64,000 nucleotides of DNA from Thermanaeromonas sp. C210 (GTDB taxonomy: Bacteria > Bacillota > DSM-521 > Neomoorellales > Neomoorellaceae). Position 1 is the first letter of the stretch. The number at the start of each line of letters is the position of its first letter. Made by a program: the position numbers and the translations under genes. Under the pieces are notes generated by a model. That model had not been told where the DNA came from. It did not search any database and saw nothing but the letters and a program-made list of their open reading frames with translations. This document shows positions 10,211-21,608 of this stretch, piece after piece. The DNA lies in NCBI RefSeq assembly GCF_013167955.1, contig NZ_BLWF01000004.1:124001-188000 (forward strand), given 5' to 3'.

Positions 10211-10981
10211 TTATTTTAATCCCCCAAAGCGCCGCTCCCGCCGGGCATAATCCTCCAGGGCCGCGAGCAGGTCTTCCCGGCGGAAATCCGGCCACAAAGT
10301 AGAAGTAACCCATAATTCCGTATAGGCCGCCTGCCACAGCAGAAAGTTGCTGAGGCGCATCTCCCCGGCCGCCCGGATCAGGAGATCAGGGTCGGGCAAA
10401 CCGGCCGTGTAGAGGTATCTCTCCAGGGTATCCTCTCGGACCTCTTCCGCCCTTAACTTTCCTGCCTCTACGTCCTTAACCAGGGCCGCACAGGCGTCCA
10501 CGAGCTCCGCCCGGCCGCCATAATTCAGGGCCAGATTCAAAACGAGGCGGCCATTGCCGGCCGTGGTTTGCATAGCCTGCTGTAACTTCTGCCGGGCCTC
10601 CGGCGGGAGTTCATGCAACCTGCCGATGGCCCGTATTTGCACGCCCTGTTCGTGCAGTTCCCTCACTTCCCGCTCCAAGTATTCCACCAGCAGGTTCATC
10701 AGAGCCTCTACTTCCGACCGGGGGCGCTTCCAATTTTCAGTAGAAAAGGCGTACACCGTCAGGATTTGAATGCCCCATTCCAGACAGGCCTTAACCACTT
10801 CCCGCAGAGCTTCTACTCCGGCCCGGTGGCCGGCCGCCCGGGGCAGGCCCCGCCTCAGGGCCCATCGTCCGTTCCCGTCCATAATGATGGCCACATGGCG
10901 GGGCAGGCGCTCGGGAAGGGGCTCTGCCTTTTGGTCGTCCCTCTTCTCCTTGCGCCGTCGAGGAAACAATGCCGTCAGCAC
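10211..10981 (-). CDS. uppS: Isoprenyl transferase, undecaprenyl-diphosphate synthase type
   Basis: Cis-prenyltransferase that extends farnesyl-PP with IPP to the C55 carrier of cell wall synthesis. The 256-residue protein has HVAIIMDGNGRWA (about 29-41, catalytic Asp), YAFSTENWKRP (about 80-91) and the C-terminal DLLIRAAGEMRLSNFLLWQ (about 198-216). The usual RTSGE is RAAGE here, a mild change. The GTG start has GGGAGGTAAC upstream. A terminator-like hairpin stands between it and the ferredoxin gene, so it may have its own promoter. Confidence 0.96.
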   Translation of the reverse strand: MLTALFPRRRKEKRDDQKAEPLPERLPRHVAIIMDGNGRWALRRGLPRAAGHRAGVEALREVVKACLEWGIQILTVYAFSTENWKRPRSEVEALMNLLVEYLEREVRELHEQGVQIRAIGRLHELPPEARQKLQQAMQTTAGNGRLVLNLALNYGGRAELVDACAALVKDVEAGKLRAEEVREDTLERYLYTAGLPDPDLLIRAAGEMRLSNFLLWQAAYTELWVTSTLWPDFRREDLLAALEDYARRERRFGGLK

Positions 10982-11010
10982 TCACCCGTTACCTCCCAGG
11001 GAACACACTA

Positions 11011-11038
11011 TAAAACAAACCCCCTCCAGGGGAGGGGG
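11011..11038 (-). terminator. Rho-independent terminator-like hairpin after the ferredoxin gene
   Basis: On the minus strand an 8-bp all-GC/purine-rich stem (CCCCCTCC pairing with GGAGGGGG, three-base loop) is followed by GTTTGTTTTATAG. It lies between the ferredoxin stop and the uppS start and would end or attenuate transcription from the frr side. Confidence 0.7.
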
Positions 11039-11048
11039 ATGACCGCCA

Positions 11049-11219
11049 TCACTCTTCTACGATGGCTTCATTGGGGCAAACTTCCATACACGTACCGCAA
11101 TTAGTGCAGACATCAGGGTCGATCACAAAGATGTTATCTCCCTCCGAAATCGCCCCGCTGGGGCACTCATCTGCACATACGCCGCATGCCAGGCACTCCT
11201 CGGTAATCCGGTAGGCCAT
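11049..11219 (-). CDS. 2[4Fe-4S] bacterial-type ferredoxin
   Basis: Small electron carrier of 56 residues. It has two CxxCxxCxxxCP cluster motifs, CLACGVCADECP and CTNCGTCMEVCP, as in clostridial ferredoxins. The start is set at the ATG at 11219, because the strong AAAGGAGG site lies 11 bases upstream of it and overlaps the alternative GTG at 11231. It sits between frr and uppS, where it could feed electrons to iron-sulfur enzymes such as IspG; that partner is only a guess. The upstream hypothetical reading frame overlaps its first 53 bases. Confidence 0.93.
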   Translation of the reverse strand: MAYRITEECLACGVCADECPSGAISEGDNIFVIDPDVCTNCGTCMEVCPNEAIVEE

Positions 11220-11442
11220 CCTTTCTTCCACCTCCTTTCGCCGGTGGCTCGATATACACAGGGGCCAGTACCAGTTCCACCTGGCCGGCTCCCACCACCC
11301 GCACCCTCACAATCCGGTTTTCACCTTCTGAGGTGGAACCTTGTTTTCGACCGGTAAACCTGATATCCACCACCCGGTAACCGGCTTCGGCAAGATCCGC
11401 TTCCGCTTCCTCGGGGGGCAGTCCCAGGTACTCCTCCCACAA
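11167..11442 (-). CDS. Small hypothetical protein (91 aa) overlapping the ferredoxin start
   Basis: I do not recognise this family. The 91-residue frame begins seven bases after the frr stop and is in line with the operon. Its first 70 residues look like a real protein: an acidic helix (PPEEAEADLAEAGY), then alternating hydrophobic strands (RIVRVRVVGAGQVELVLAPVY), faintly like a PASTA-type fold. The last ~18 residues are encoded by sequence that is also the ferredoxin's ribosome site and first codons, so the C-terminus may be poorly constrained. Function unknown. Confidence 0.6.
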   Translation of the reverse strand: MWEEYLGLPPEEAEADLAEAGYRVVDIRFTGRKQGSTSEGENRIVRVRVVGAGQVELVLAPVYIEPPAKGGGRKDGLPDYRGVPGMRRMCR

Positions 11443-11449
11443 TTGCCCC

Positions 11450-12010
11450 TTAAACCTCCATAATTTCTTCTTCTTTCACGGCCAGGGCTTTATCTATAGC
11501 CTGAATATACTTGTCGGTCAACTTTTGCACTTTATCCTGGGCCCGGCGGACCTCGTCTTCCGAGGCTTCACCGCTCTTTTCTTTGGTCCTAAGCTTATCG
11601 TTGGCCTCCCGCCGGATGTTCCGCACCATTACCCGGAACTCTTCGGCCTTCTTGCGGGCTACCTTAACGAGTTCGGCCCGCCTCTCCTCGGTTAATTGGG
11701 GCAGCACAATCCGCAGCACGGAGCCGTCGTTGGTGGGGGTCAAGCCCAGATCGGACTTCAGGATGGCCTTCTCCATCTCTCCCAGGACCGAACGATCCCA
11801 GGGCTGCACCACCAGCAACCTGGCCTCCGGGGCCGAGATAGTGGCCAGCTGGTTGATGGGCGTAGGCGTACCGTAGTAGTTCACCTGTACCTTCTCCAGC
11901 AAGGCAGGGTTGGCCCTTCCCGCACGAATGGTAGCCAGCTCCCGCCGCAGTCCTTCCACGGTTTTCTGCATCTTACTTTCCGCTTCCCTGAGGATATCTT
12001 CCAATGCCAC
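11450..12010 (-). CDS. frr: Ribosome recycling factor
   Basis: Splits the post-termination ribosome with EF-G. At 186 residues it has the standard length, starts [15 protein letters not shown], and contains the conserved hinge and triple-helix segments [21 protein letters not shown] and [14 protein letters not shown]. The start is GTG directly after the pyrH stop (TAGGTG), with the ribosome site GGGAGG inside the pyrH end, giving tight coupling. Confidence 0.97.
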   Translation of the reverse strand: MALEDILREAESKMQKTVEGLRRELATIRAGRANPALLEKVQVNYYGTPTPINQLATISAPEARLLVVQPWDRSVLGEMEKAILKSDLGLTPTNDGSVLRIVLPQLTEERRAELVKVARKKAEEFRVMVRNIRREANDKLRTKEKSGEASEDEVRRAQDKVQKLTDKYIQAIDKALAVKEEEIMEV

Positions 12011-12772
<762 letters not shown>

Positions 12773-12793
12773 CTAAAATTCCTTTCACCGGCG

Positions 12794-12820
12794 GAAAAAA
12801 AGAGCACTTTCGTGCTCTTT
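12794..12820 (-). terminator. Rho-independent terminator after tsf
   Basis: Minus-strand hairpin AAAGAGCAC-GAAA-GTGCTCTTT followed by a run of T (TTTTTTTCC). It lies just past the tsf stop and before pyrH. The GAAA loop and the U-tract make this a convincing intrinsic terminator of rpsB-tsf. Confidence 0.9.
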
Positions 12821-12825
12821 CTTCC

Positions 12826-13431
12826 TTACCCCTCTATCCCTCCTTCCCCCAATTCGAACCGTACAAAGCGGCGTACCTCTATGTTCTCTCCCAGCTTGGC
12901 TATTTTTTCAGCAATCAAATCCTTTACGGTGCGCTCCATATCCTTGATGAAGGGCTGTTCCATAAGACAAGCTTCTTGATAAAACTTTTCCAGCCTGCCT
13001 TCTACGATTTTATCGAGAACCTTTTCCGGCCTGCCTTCATTGAGGGCTTGGGCTCGGAGAATACTTTTCTCTTTTTCGATGACTTCCTGGGGAACATCCT
13101 CCCGTCGCACGTACTGAGGCCGGGCAGCGGCTACCTGCATGGCCAGATCGTGGACCAGTTGTTTAAATTCGTCGGTCCGGGCCACAAAATCGGTTTCACA
13201 GTTGACCTCGATTAGGACCCCAATGCGGCCTCCGCCGTGGATGTAGGCATCCACAATGCCTTCGCTAGTAGCGCGTCCAGCCTTTTTGGCGGCTGCCGCC
13301 AAGCCCTTCATACGCAGGTATTCGATGGCCTTATCCATGTCTCCCCCGGTTTCTTCCAGGGCCCTCTTGCAGTCCATCATACCGGCCCCGGTACGGCTAC
13401 GCAGCTCCTTAACGTCCGCAGCAGAGATCAT
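12826..13431 (-). CDS. tsf: Elongation factor Ts, short form
   Basis: Nucleotide exchange factor for EF-Tu. The N-terminal motif [19 protein letters not shown] and the core [12 protein letters not shown] are clear. With 201 residues it is the short type (as in Thermus and many clostridia) rather than the ~290-residue form with a second core subdomain. The ATG has GGAGGAG a few bases upstream. It follows rpsB by 12 bases and is followed by a terminator. Confidence 0.97.
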   Translation of the reverse strand: MISAADVKELRSRTGAGMMDCKRALEETGGDMDKAIEYLRMKGLAAAAKKAGRATSEGIVDAYIHGGGRIGVLIEVNCETDFVARTDEFKQLVHDLAMQVAAARPQYVRREDVPQEVIEKEKSILRAQALNEGRPEKVLDKIVEGRLEKFYQEACLMEQPFIKDMERTVKDLIAEKIAKLGENIEVRRFVRFELGEGGIEG

Positions 13432-13443
13432 AGCTCTCCTCCT

Positions 13444-14154
13444 TTACTCACCAACGGCTTCCGGCTGGTCCTGTCCCTGCAGGCCTTCCAACACGGCATC
13501 GGCTATCTTGCTGGTCAACAGCCGGATGGCGCGGATGGCGTCATCGTTACCCGGGATTACATAATCGATTTCATCGGGATTGCAGTTGGTATCCACAATG
13601 GCCACTACGGGTATGCCTAAACGACGGGCCTCGGCCACGGCAATGCGCTCTTTGCGCGGGTCAACCACATAAAGGGCATCCGGCAACTGCCTCATTTCCT
13701 TAATGCCGCCCAGAAAACGCTCGAGCCTCTCCCTCTCCTTGCGCAGGGTCATGGCCTCCTTCTTGGGCAGCACTTCCAGGGTCCCGTCCTCCTCCATGCG
13801 CTCCAGTTCCTTAAGGCGCTCAATGCGCCTCCGGATGGTGGCGAAATTGGTCAGGGTTCCTCCCAGCCAGCGCACGTTTACGTAGAACATCCCGCACCGC
13901 TGGGCCTCTTCCTTGATGGATTCCTGGGCTTGCTTCTTGGTGCCTACAAAGAGAATCTTGCCCCCGTTGCTGGCTGTTTCCCGGACGAAGTTGTAGGCTT
14001 CCTCAATTTTTTTCACCGTACGCTGCAGGTCAATGATATAAATACCGTTGCGCTCGGTGAAGATGTAAGGGGCCATCTTCGGATTCCAGCGCCTCGTCTG
14101 ATGGCCAAAGTGGACTCCGGCTTCCAACAACTGCTTCATGGAAATAATCGCCAT
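13444..14154 (-). CDS. rpsB: 30S ribosomal protein S2
   Basis: Small-subunit ribosomal protein. The conserved start [22 protein letters not shown] and the later [26 protein letters not shown] and [20 protein letters not shown] identify it. The start is placed at the ATG at 14154 (MAIISMKQ), which has GGGGAGG nine bases upstream; the open frame continues 35 codons further but with no family similarity. It is first in the rpsB-tsf operon, with codY and its hairpin upstream. Confidence 0.97.
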   Translation of the reverse strand: MAIISMKQLLEAGVHFGHQTRRWNPKMAPYIFTERNGIYIIDLQRTVKKIEEAYNFVRETASNGGKILFVGTKKQAQESIKEEAQRCGMFYVNVRWLGGTLTNFATIRRRIERLKELERMEEDGTLEVLPKKEAMTLRKERERLERFLGGIKEMRQLPDALYVVDPRKERIAVAEARRLGIPVVAIVDTNCNPDEIDYVIPGNDDAIRAIRLLTSKIADAVLEGLQGQDQPEAVGE

Positions 14155-14313
14155 TAATGCTAACCTCCCCGTGGTTTTTGTACCTCCGCCGTCATCACCG
14201 GCCCAAAAGACCTTATCCGGCACCCTTTTGGGCCTCCGCCAGCGTGTGTAGTAGTACACCAGCGGTAGTATAGCATAATCCAGAGTCTACCGCAAGTTTA
14301 ACCCCCCATAATA

Positions 14314-14348
14314 AGTAAAACCGGGGAATATCTCTCCCCGGCTTTACT
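14314..14348 (-). terminator. Hairpin terminator between codY and rpsB
   Basis: A 14-bp near-perfect stem (AGTAAAGCCGGGGA on the minus strand pairing with TCCCCGGTTTTACT, one mismatch, seven-base loop) lies just after the codY stop. It is flanked by AT-rich sequence rather than a long T run, so efficiency is uncertain; the position suits a codY terminator. Confidence 0.7.
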
Positions 14349-14377
14349 GCTCCCTTGGAGACACCGATGGGCCTTGC

Positions 14378-15160
14378 CTAGCGGCGCAGTTTTTGCAACT
14401 CCTCCAGCAGGTTGTCGTTCAGAATGCGGATATAGGTCCCCTTCATGCCCAGGGACTTGGACTCGATGACACCGGCGCTTTCGAACTTCCGCAGGGCATT
14501 CACAATAACCGAACGGGTAATCCCGGCCCGATCGGCTATTTTGCTGGCTACCAGGATTCCTTCATCGCCGTCCAGTTCGGCAAAAATGTGCTCGACTGCT
14601 TCCAGCTCGGAATAAGACAGGGTAGCCAGCGCCACCTGCACGGCAGCACGCTTGCGCGCCTCCTCTTCAATCTTTTCGGCTTTAGAACGCAGGATCTCCA
14701 TACCCACTACGGTGGCCCCATATTCGGCCAAAATCAAGTCTTCATCGGTAAACCTGATGTTAAACTTGGACAACACCAGGGAACCAAGGCGCTGGCCGCC
14801 GCTGACGATGGGTACCACGGTCGTCAACTTGTTGTTGAAAACACACCTCTTCTCGGCGTCGAACACGCAGGCATTACCCACCTGGCAGAAGTTGGCCTGG
14901 GTTTCATCAATACGGAGGAGTTGTTCGTTGTATTTCTCCGGGAAGCGCTCCGATTGGAACACTATCTCCTCCATAATGTCGCAGGTGAAACCCTCCACAA
15001 AAGCATAACCCAGGACCCGCCCGTGGCGGCCGACGATATAGGTGTTAGCTCCGAGGACGTCCCGGAGTACGCTGGCCATTTCTTGGAAATCCACTGGGTT
15101 GCCCGCGGTCTTTTGCAGAAGACGGTTGATACTGCGCGTTTTTTCCAGCAAGGTTTGCAT
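14378..15160 (-). CDS. codY: GTP-sensing transcriptional repressor CodY
   Basis: Global regulator of nutrient-limitation genes in Firmicutes that binds GTP and branched-chain amino acids. The N-terminal GAF domain (about 1-155) and the C-terminal winged helix with [20 protein letters not shown] and [13 protein letters not shown] are both intact. The start is taken as the ATG at 15160 (MQTLLEKTR), with AAAGGAGG 11 bases upstream; a TTG three codons earlier is less likely. It ends the xerC-hslV-hslU-codY block, the same order as in Bacillus. Confidence 0.97.
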   Translation of the reverse strand: MQTLLEKTRSINRLLQKTAGNPVDFQEMASVLRDVLGANTYIVGRHGRVLGYAFVEGFTCDIMEEIVFQSERFPEKYNEQLLRIDETQANFCQVGNACVFDAEKRCVFNNKLTTVVPIVSGGQRLGSLVLSKFNIRFTDEDLILAEYGATVVGMEILRSKAEKIEEEARKRAAVQVALATLSYSELEAVEHIFAELDGDEGILVASKIADRAGITRSVIVNALRKFESAGVIESKSLGMKGTYIRILNDNLLEELQKLRR

Positions 15161-15188
15161 AAATGCCAATTCCTCCTTTCAGTTGATT

Positions 15189-16574
15189 CTACAAGATGTA
15201 GGCCCTTACATCGGCATTCTGCAGAATATCTCCTAGTTTCTCCCGGACGTAGTTACGGTCGATAACTACCCGGTTGGGCTGCCGGTCGGGAGCTTCAAAT
15301 AAGAGATCCTGCAACACCTTTTCCAGGATGGTATGGAGACGGCGTGCGCCGATGTCTTCTCCTTGAGTATTTACAGTATAAGCAATATCGGCAATTTCCG
15401 CAATAGCATCACCAGTAAATTCTAATTCTAAACCTTCTGTAGCCAGGAGAGCAGCATACTGCCGCAGTAGAGAGTTCTCCGGCTCCGTTAAGATGCGCCG
15501 GAAGTCCTCCCGGCTCAGGCTCTTGAGTTCCACCCTGATGGGGAAACGGCCCTGTAGCTCGGGAATCAGATCGGAAGGCTTGGCTATATGAAAGGCGCCG
15601 GCGGCAATGAACAAAATATGATCGGTCCTCACCGGGCCATACTTGGTCTGTACGGTAGCACCTTCCACAATGGGTAGGATGTCCCTCTGTACGCCTTCCC
15701 GGGACACATCGGGTCCCACGCCGCCGTTACGCCCGGCAATCTTATCGATTTCGTCGATAAATATAATACCATTTTGTTCTACCCTCTGTACAGCTTCTGC
15801 CGCTACTTCGTCCATATCTATGAGCTTATCCGCTTCTTCCTGGGTGAGAATCCGGCGTGCCTCGGCGACAGTTACCCGCCGCTTGCGTTTACGCCGGGGT
15901 AAAAAGTTACTTAAGGCATCCTGGAGATTGACGCCCAGCTCTTCCAGACCCAGGGCACCAAACATGAGGCCCGGGGCCGCGCTCTCTTCCACCTCTATCT
16001 CTATAACCATATCCTCCAGTTCTTTTCTCCGCAGTTTCTCCCGCAGAATGGCCCTCTCGTCTTCCGTAACCCCAGGAGCCTCTCCGGCCGGTGTCTCGCC
16101 CTCGGCCACGCCTCCGAAAATCAGCTCCCACGGGTTGCGTCCCTCCCGGCCCCGGCGCGGGCGCGGAGCTAAAAGGTCCAGGAGCCTTCTTTCCGCCAGC
16201 TTAGCGGCTTCTTTTTCCACTTCGGCCCGTTTCTCTTCCTTCACCATTCTTACGGCCTTCTCCACGAGCTCCCGGACCATGGACTCTACGTCCCGGCCCA
16301 CATACCCTACCTCGGTAAACCGCGTGGCCTCCACCTTGACGAAAGGGGCCCCAACTAGACGGGCCAGGCGCCGAGCAATTTCCGTCTTTCCGACACCCGT
16401 CGGGCCGATCATCAGGATATTCTTGGGCAGAACTTCATCCCGTATCTCGGGCGGGAGTTTTTGCCGCCTGTAGCGGTTACGCAAAGCAACGGCCACGCAT
16501 TTCTTGGCCTCTTCCTGGCCTATGATGTATTTATCCAGTTCGCGCACTATTTCACGAGGTGTAAGGACAGACAC
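15189..16574 (-). CDS. hslU: ATP-dependent protease ATPase subunit HslU (ClpY)
   Basis: AAA+ unfoldase that feeds the HslV protease. Features: start [20 protein letters not shown], Walker [10 protein letters not shown] (about 53-61), pore motif GYVGRD, the family-specific intermediate domain (about 110-240), Walker [12 protein letters not shown] and sensor region GRFPIRVEL. The C-terminus VRAYIL resembles the hydrophobic tail that docks into HslV. Its 461 residues are normal. It lies 67 bases after hslV and 28 bases before codY. Confidence 0.97.
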   Translation of the reverse strand: MSVLTPREIVRELDKYIIGQEEAKKCVAVALRNRYRRQKLPPEIRDEVLPKNILMIGPTGVGKTEIARRLARLVGAPFVKVEATRFTEVGYVGRDVESMVRELVEKAVRMVKEEKRAEVEKEAAKLAERRLLDLLAPRPRRGREGRNPWELIFGGVAEGETPAGEAPGVTEDERAILREKLRRKELEDMVIEIEVEESAAPGLMFGALGLEELGVNLQDALSNFLPRRKRKRRVTVAEARRILTQEEADKLIDMDEVAAEAVQRVEQNGIIFIDEIDKIAGRNGGVGPDVSREGVQRDILPIVEGATVQTKYGPVRTDHILFIAAGAFHIAKPSDLIPELQGRFPIRVELKSLSREDFRRILTEPENSLLRQYAALLATEGLELEFTGDAIAEIADIAYTVNTQGEDIGARRLHTILEKVLQDLLFEAPDRQPNRVVIDRNYVREKLGDILQNADVRAYIL

Positions 16575-16641
16575 CCCGCCACCTCCTTACCCCTTGGCGC
16601 CGCCTCAGTCTGTTTGCGGCTTCACCCGCTCTTATGATATT

Positions 16642-17166
16642 CTATAATTCTTCCACTACTATATTATCGTTAGTATAAATGCAAATTGAAGCAGCAATTT
16701 TCAAGGCTTCCCGGGCAATGGTAGCGGCATCGAGCCCCGTATGGGTAAGGAGGGCCCGGGCCGCTGCCAGGGCATAGGGTCCCCCGGAGCCGATGGCCAC
16801 CAGCCCATCATCGGGCTCCAGGATCTCGCCGCTGCCGGAAATGAGGAGGAGGCCCTCCCGGTCGGCTACCACCAGCAGGGCCTCCAGGCGCCTGAGCATG
16901 CGGTCGGTACGCCAATCTTTACCCAGTTCCACGGCCGCCCGCCATAGGTTGCCGTGGTATTCCTCTAGTTTGCCTTCGAATTTTTCAAAGAGGGCGAGGG
17001 CATCGGCCACGCTGCCGGCGAAGCCAGCCAGAACCTGTCCCCGGTAAAGGCGCCGTACCTTCCGCGCCCCGTGCTTAATCACGGTGTTTCCCAGGGTTAC
17101 CTGCCCGTCGCTGCCCATGGCCACTCTGCCATCCCGTCTAACGGCGACCACCGTGGTCCCTTCCAC
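16642..17166 (-). CDS. hslV: ATP-dependent protease peptidase subunit HslV (ClpQ)
   Basis: Proteasome-like threonine protease that works with HslU. The sequence starts [26 protein letters not shown]. Processing after Gly-3 would expose the N-terminal Thr nucleophile. The Lys-33 region ([10 protein letters not shown]) and the [14 protein letters not shown] motif are conserved. The GTG start immediately follows the xerC stop, so the two are coupled. Confidence 0.96.
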   Translation of the reverse strand: MEGTTVVAVRRDGRVAMGSDGQVTLGNTVIKHGARKVRRLYRGQVLAGFAGSVADALALFEKFEGKLEEYHGNLWRAAVELGKDWRTDRMLRRLEALLVVADREGLLLISGSGEILEPDDGLVAIGSGGPYALAAARALLTHTGLDAATIAREALKIAASICIYTNDNIVVEEL

Positions 17167-18105
17167 TTAGGTTTCCTCCTCGGTTAAGGCTTTGCCGGCC
17201 CGGGGATGGGCCAGATCGTAAACTTCCCGCAGGCGATGGGGATTAACATGGGTGTAAACCTGGGTGCTGCTCAGCCTAGCGTGGCCCAGCAGTTCCTGCA
17301 CCGCCCGCAGATCGGCGCCGCGCTCCAGCATATGGGTAGCAAAACAGTGGCGCAGGGTATGCGGGCATATACCGGCAGACAGGGAGGCCTTTCTAACATA
17401 ATGCTCCAGCCGTTCCCGGATGCCCCGGCTGCTCAGCCGGCCACCCCGGTAGTTGAGGAAAAGGGCCCTCTCCGGCCGCCGTCCTTTACGCTCCAAGAGC
17501 GGACGCGCAGAACGGAGATACTCCTCCAGGGCCGCCCGGGCTGCCGCTCCCAGGGGCGCCAACCGCTCCCGCCGGCCCTTGCCCATTACCCTTAAATGGC
17601 CACCCTTTAAGTCTAAATCATCCAGGTCGAGGTTGACAAGCTCCCCTACCCGTACCCCGGACGCATAAAGGGTTTCCAGGATAGCCCGGTCCCGCAAGCC
17701 CAGGGGAGTGTGAACTGGGATTTCTAGAAGCCTCAGGAGGTCGGGATAACTAATGTACTGCGGTAGACGTTTAGGCTGCCGGGGGGCTTTGATGGTGTCT
17801 ACGGGGTTGCGGTCGACTATGCCTTCCCTCAGAAGATAGCGATAAAACACCCTCAGGGACACCAGTTTCCGCGCCATGCTGCTCCTCTGTTGTCTTTGCC
17901 CGTTGAGCCAGCCTAAAAAGCGGCGGACCAGAAGGTGGTCGACCTCATTGGGATGGGCTGTGGGGCCCAGGTTTTTTTCGATAAAAGAAGCAAATTGTCT
18001 TAAATCAGTCAAATAGGCCTTCAAGGTGCCCGGCGCCGCGTTTTTCTCCCCCGTCAGGTAAGAGGCAAACTCCTCCAGGGCTTCGGCAAAGGTATTAACC
18101 CTCAT
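17167..18105 (-). CDS. xerC: Tyrosine recombinase XerC/CodV
   Basis: Site-specific recombinase that resolves chromosome dimers at dif. It has an N-terminal SAM-like DNA-binding domain (about 1-90) and a C-terminal catalytic domain with Arg in ASGVRVGEL, Lys in MGKGRRER, HTLRHCFATH, GHARLSSTQVY (final Tyr nucleophile). The 312-residue length and the position between trmFO and hslV mark it as the housekeeping CodV-type enzyme rather than a phage integrase. Confidence 0.94.
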   Translation of the reverse strand: MRVNTFAEALEEFASYLTGEKNAAPGTLKAYLTDLRQFASFIEKNLGPTAHPNEVDHLLVRRFLGWLNGQRQQRSSMARKLVSLRVFYRYLLREGIVDRNPVDTIKAPRQPKRLPQYISYPDLLRLLEIPVHTPLGLRDRAILETLYASGVRVGELVNLDLDDLDLKGGHLRVMGKGRRERLAPLGAAARAALEEYLRSARPLLERKGRRPERALFLNYRGGRLSSRGIRERLEHYVRKASLSAGICPHTLRHCFATHMLERGADLRAVQELLGHARLSSTQVYTHVNPHRLREVYDLAHPRAGKALTEEET

Positions 18106-18164
18106 TTAAGGAGGGCCTCCTTACTTAATGTATATCTTATATCAAAAAGCGCCAAAAGTGCAAG

Positions 18165-19484
18165 TCAATTGAGCGAAAATTCGCCGAGAATCTTCTGCCA
18201 GCTACTGATGGCCCGCCGGGAAAGAAGGAGATTTCGCTGCCGTCGCGACCGGACCCGGCGATCCAGCGGGGGCAGTAGGCCGAAATTAATGTTCATTGGC
18301 TGGAAGCGGGCCGGGTCGGCCGTGGTAATATAATGTATCAGGGCACCGTGGGCCGTATCCAGGGGCAAATCCAGGGGCTCCAGACCCTTTATTAACCTCA
18401 CGGCATTGATCCCGGCCACCAGCCCCATGGCGGCTGATTCAATGTATCCTTCCACCCCTATGAGCTGGCCTGCCAGAAAGATTTCCGGGCGCCCCTTAAG
18501 CTGCAACGTGGGCGTCAGCAAGCGGGGAGCATTAATGTAGGTGTTCCGGTGCATTACGCCGTAACGCACGAATTCGGCCCGGGCCAGGGCGGGAATCAGG
18601 CGAAAAACCCGCTCCTGTTCTCCCCACTTAAGGCTGGTCTGAAAGCCCACCAAGTTATACAGCGTGCCCTCACGATTGTCCTGGCGCAGCTGGACCACGG
18701 CAAAGGGCCGCTTCCCCGAAACGGGGTCCACCAGGCCCGTGGGCCGCATGGGCCCGTAGCGCAGGGTTTCAGGCCCTCGCCTGGCCATCTCTTCCACCGG
18801 CATGCACCCTTCGAAATAGATTTCTTGTTCAAAGGGGTGGGGGGTATGGCGCTCTGCACGAAGGAGGGCCTGGTAAAAAGTATAGTATTCTTCCTCCGAC
18901 AGGGGGCAGTTTAAATAATCCCCCTCTCCCCCGCCGTAACGGGAGCCCCGGAAGACCTTGCTCCAATCCAGGGAATCGGCGGTAACAATGGGAGCCGCCG
19001 CGTCATAAAAATAGAGATATTCCTCTCCGGTCAGATCCTTAAGGGCCTCCGTAAGGGCTGGCGAGGTCAAGGGGCCGGTGGCCATGATGACCACCCGTCC
19101 GGCGGGTATCTCCTTTACTTCTTCCCGGATTACTTCAATGGAAGGGTGACCTTCTATGCGGGCCGTGACCTCCCGGCTGAACCCTTCCCGGTCCACGGCC
19201 AGGGCCTTACCAGCCGGAACCCGATGCCTGGCAGCCACTTCCATCAAGAGGGAACCTGCCTGACGCATTTCCTCTTTCAGCAGGCCAGCCGCATTCTCCA
19301 GCTCGTCGGAGCGGAGGGAATTGGAGCAAACCAGCTCGGCCAAATAGCCGGTCTGGTGGGCGGGAGTGGTCTTGGCAGGGCGCATCTCCCAGAGCTCCAC
19401 CTTTATTCCCCGCGAGGCGGCCTGCCAGGCCGCCTCACTGCCGGCCAAGCCCCCGCCTATGATCATAAGGGTATCCGATTTCAC
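18165..19484 (-). CDS. trmFO: Methylenetetrahydrofolate-tRNA-(uracil-5-)-methyltransferase TrmFO
   Basis: FAD- and folate-dependent enzyme that makes 5-methyluridine at position 54 of tRNA. The N-terminal FAD loop [15 protein letters not shown] and the family segments [13 protein letters not shown] and [15 protein letters not shown] are present. The start is set at the GTG at 19484, preceded by AGGGGGAAGG and overlapping the topA stop (GTGA); the frame is open further upstream inside topA but that part is not TrmFO-like. About 439 residues, normal. Confidence 0.96.
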   Translation of the reverse strand: MKSDTLMIIGGGLAGSEAAWQAASRGIKVELWEMRPAKTTPAHQTGYLAELVCSNSLRSDELENAAGLLKEEMRQAGSLLMEVAARHRVPAGKALAVDREGFSREVTARIEGHPSIEVIREEVKEIPAGRVVIMATGPLTSPALTEALKDLTGEEYLYFYDAAAPIVTADSLDWSKVFRGSRYGGGEGDYLNCPLSEEEYYTFYQALLRAERHTPHPFEQEIYFEGCMPVEEMARRGPETLRYGPMRPTGLVDPVSGKRPFAVVQLRQDNREGTLYNLVGFQTSLKWGEQERVFRLIPALARAEFVRYGVMHRNTYINAPRLLTPTLQLKGRPEIFLAGQLIGVEGYIESAAMGLVAGINAVRLIKGLEPLDLPLDTAHGALIHYITTADPARFQPMNINFGLLPPLDRRVRSRRQRNLLLSRRAISSWQKILGEFSLN

Positions 19485-21583
19485 GGTTGTCCTTCCCCCT
19501 GCCTTGGCATCTTTTCTTCGTAGCCACAGCCCTGTTGGGGGCAGACCAGGCGGACCTCGCGTCGGTTGGCCTTTTCCACCAGGCGGCTGCCGCACCGGGG
19601 GCAGGAGCTCTCACTTGGTTTGTCCCAGGAAATATAATCGCACTGGGGGTAATTCCTGCAGCTGTAAAAGCGGCGCCCCTTTTTGCTGCGCCTTTCTACA
19701 ACCTCCCCGCCGCACCGGGGACAGGATACACCTATAGCCGTAAGCAGGGGCTTGGTAAAACGGCACTCGGGAAAACCCGGGCACGCCAGGAACTTGCCGA
19801 ACCGGCCCTGTTTTACCACCAAATTGCGGCCGCATATCTCGCACTTTTCCTCGCTGACCTCTTCCGGCAGTTCAATAACCCCGATCTTGGCCTCGGCCTG
19901 TTCCAAGACCCGGCTGAAGGGAAGATAGAATTCCTCCACCACCTGCCGCCAGGATAGCCTGCCTTCTTCGATCTGGTCTAACTTGGCCTCCATGTGAGCT
20001 GTAAATTCCACGTCGATGATATCGGGGAAATGCTCCTTTAAAAGGTCTACCACTACGCGCCCCAGTTCGGTGGGGACCAACTGTTTCTGCTCCCGCACCA
20101 CGTAGCCCCTGCTCAAAATAGTCTCAATGGTGGGGGCATAGGTGCTGGGCCGGCCGATGCCCAGCTCTTCCATGGTTTTCACCAGGGTTGCCTCGGTATA
20201 GCGGGGAGGCGGCTGGGTAAAATGCTGCTTGGGATCGAGGGAAACCAGGGTCAGGATCTGGCCCGGTACCAGCTCCGGTAAGCGCTCCTCTTTCTCCCCT
20301 TCTTCCCCGTCCCTGTCCTCCCTGTATAGCTTTAGGAAACCAGGGAACTTAACCACCGAGCCGCTGGCGCGAAAGAGGTATTCCCCGGCGGCAATGTCCA
20401 GGGTAACGGTATCCAGCACCGCCGCTTCCATCTGGCTAGCCAAAAAGCGTTCCCATACCAGGGCATACAGGCGGTACTGGTCCCGCGTAAGATACCCTTT
20501 AATGGATTCGGGGTCCAGCCCCACGGAGGTCGGCCTAATGGCCTCATGGGCGTCCTGGACGTTGTCCTTGCGGGCGCTGTATTGCCGCCTTTCCCGCGGA
20601 ACATAATCGGGCCCGAAATGCTCCTGCAGGTAGTGGCGGGCTTCCTCCTGGGCCACCTGGGCTACACGGGTGGAATCCGTGCGAATGTAAGTGATGAGGC
20701 CCACCCTACCCCATTCCGGGCCTAGATCGACGCCTTCGTAAAGCTGTTGGGCCACCTGCATGGTGCGCCGGGTAGTAAAATTCAGCCGCCGCGAGGCTTC
20801 CTGCTGCAGAGTGCTGGTGGTGAAAGGCGCCGGTGGATTCTTGCGCCGTTCCTTTTTCTTGACCTCCACCACTTTAAAGGGTACACCGGCCAGGGCGGCC
20901 AGCACCCGGTCCATGGCCTCTTTGTTAGGGATGCTAACGGCCTCGTCCCGGTATTTGTGGAGCTTTGCCGCAAAGGCGGGCCCTTCTTCCCCTTTCAGCC
21001 ACGCCGTTAGGCTCCAATATTCCTCGGGTTGAAAACTTTGGATCTCCCTCTCCCGGTCCACGATTAACCGAACGGCCACCGACTGCACCCTTCCGGCGCT
21101 CAACCCCTTCTTAATTTTTCGCCAGAGAAGGGGGCTAAGTTTGTAGCCCACCAAGCGGTCCAAAACCCGGCGGGCCTGCTGGGCCGCTACGCGATCCTGG
21201 TCAATAGCCCGTGGTTTCTTAATGGCCTCCAAGATGGCCTGGCGCGTAATTTCGTTGAATTCTATCCTGCACTGGCCGTCCGGCAGGCCTAGAAGGTGCT
21301 GCAGGTGCCAGGCAATGGCTTCCCCTTCTCGGTCCGGATCCGGCGCCAAAAGCACCTTGTCGGTCTTCTGGGCCGCCTGCCTCAACTCCTTGACGATCTC
21401 CCCTTTGCCACGGATGGTAATATAATGGGGTTCAAAGCCGTTTTCGATGTCGATACCGAATTGGCTTTTGGGCAGGTCCCTTATGTGGCCCATGGACGAC
21501 TTGACTAAATAGCCGCGGCCCAAAAATTTGCTTATAGTCTTGGCCTTGGCCGGTGATTCTACTATGACCAGCGTTTTAGCCAC
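19481..21583 (-). CDS. topA: DNA topoisomerase I
   Basis: Type IA topoisomerase that relaxes negative supercoils. The N-terminal TOPRIM domain begins [16 protein letters not shown] and contains the [11 protein letters not shown] acidic triad. The active-site Tyr is in [14 protein letters not shown]. Three C-terminal four-cysteine zinc ribbons are visible (CEICG...CPGFPEC, CPRCG...CRNYPQC, CPRCG...CPQQGC). I place the start at the GTG at 21583, which yields the usual N-terminus and has AGAGGTG six bases upstream; an in-frame GTG at 21604 is possible. Confidence 0.96.
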   Translation of the reverse strand: MAKTLVIVESPAKAKTISKFLGRGYLVKSSMGHIRDLPKSQFGIDIENGFEPHYITIRGKGEIVKELRQAAQKTDKVLLAPDPDREGEAIAWHLQHLLGLPDGQCRIEFNEITRQAILEAIKKPRAIDQDRVAAQQARRVLDRLVGYKLSPLLWRKIKKGLSAGRVQSVAVRLIVDREREIQSFQPEEYWSLTAWLKGEEGPAFAAKLHKYRDEAVSIPNKEAMDRVLAALAGVPFKVVEVKKKERRKNPPAPFTTSTLQQEASRRLNFTTRRTMQVAQQLYEGVDLGPEWGRVGLITYIRTDSTRVAQVAQEEARHYLQEHFGPDYVPRERRQYSARKDNVQDAHEAIRPTSVGLDPESIKGYLTRDQYRLYALVWERFLASQMEAAVLDTVTLDIAAGEYLFRASGSVVKFPGFLKLYREDRDGEEGEKEERLPELVPGQILTLVSLDPKQHFTQPPPRYTEATLVKTMEELGIGRPSTYAPTIETILSRGYVVREQKQLVPTELGRVVVDLLKEHFPDIIDVEFTAHMEAKLDQIEEGRLSWRQVVEEFYLPFSRVLEQAEAKIGVIELPEEVSEEKCEICGRNLVVKQGRFGKFLACPGFPECRFTKPLLTAIGVSCPRCGGEVVERRSKKGRRFYSCRNYPQCDYISWDKPSESSCPRCGSRLVEKANRREVRLVCPQQGCGYEEKMPRQGEGQP

Positions 21584-21608
21584 TTTTTTCACCTCTGCTG
21601 ACACCGGG

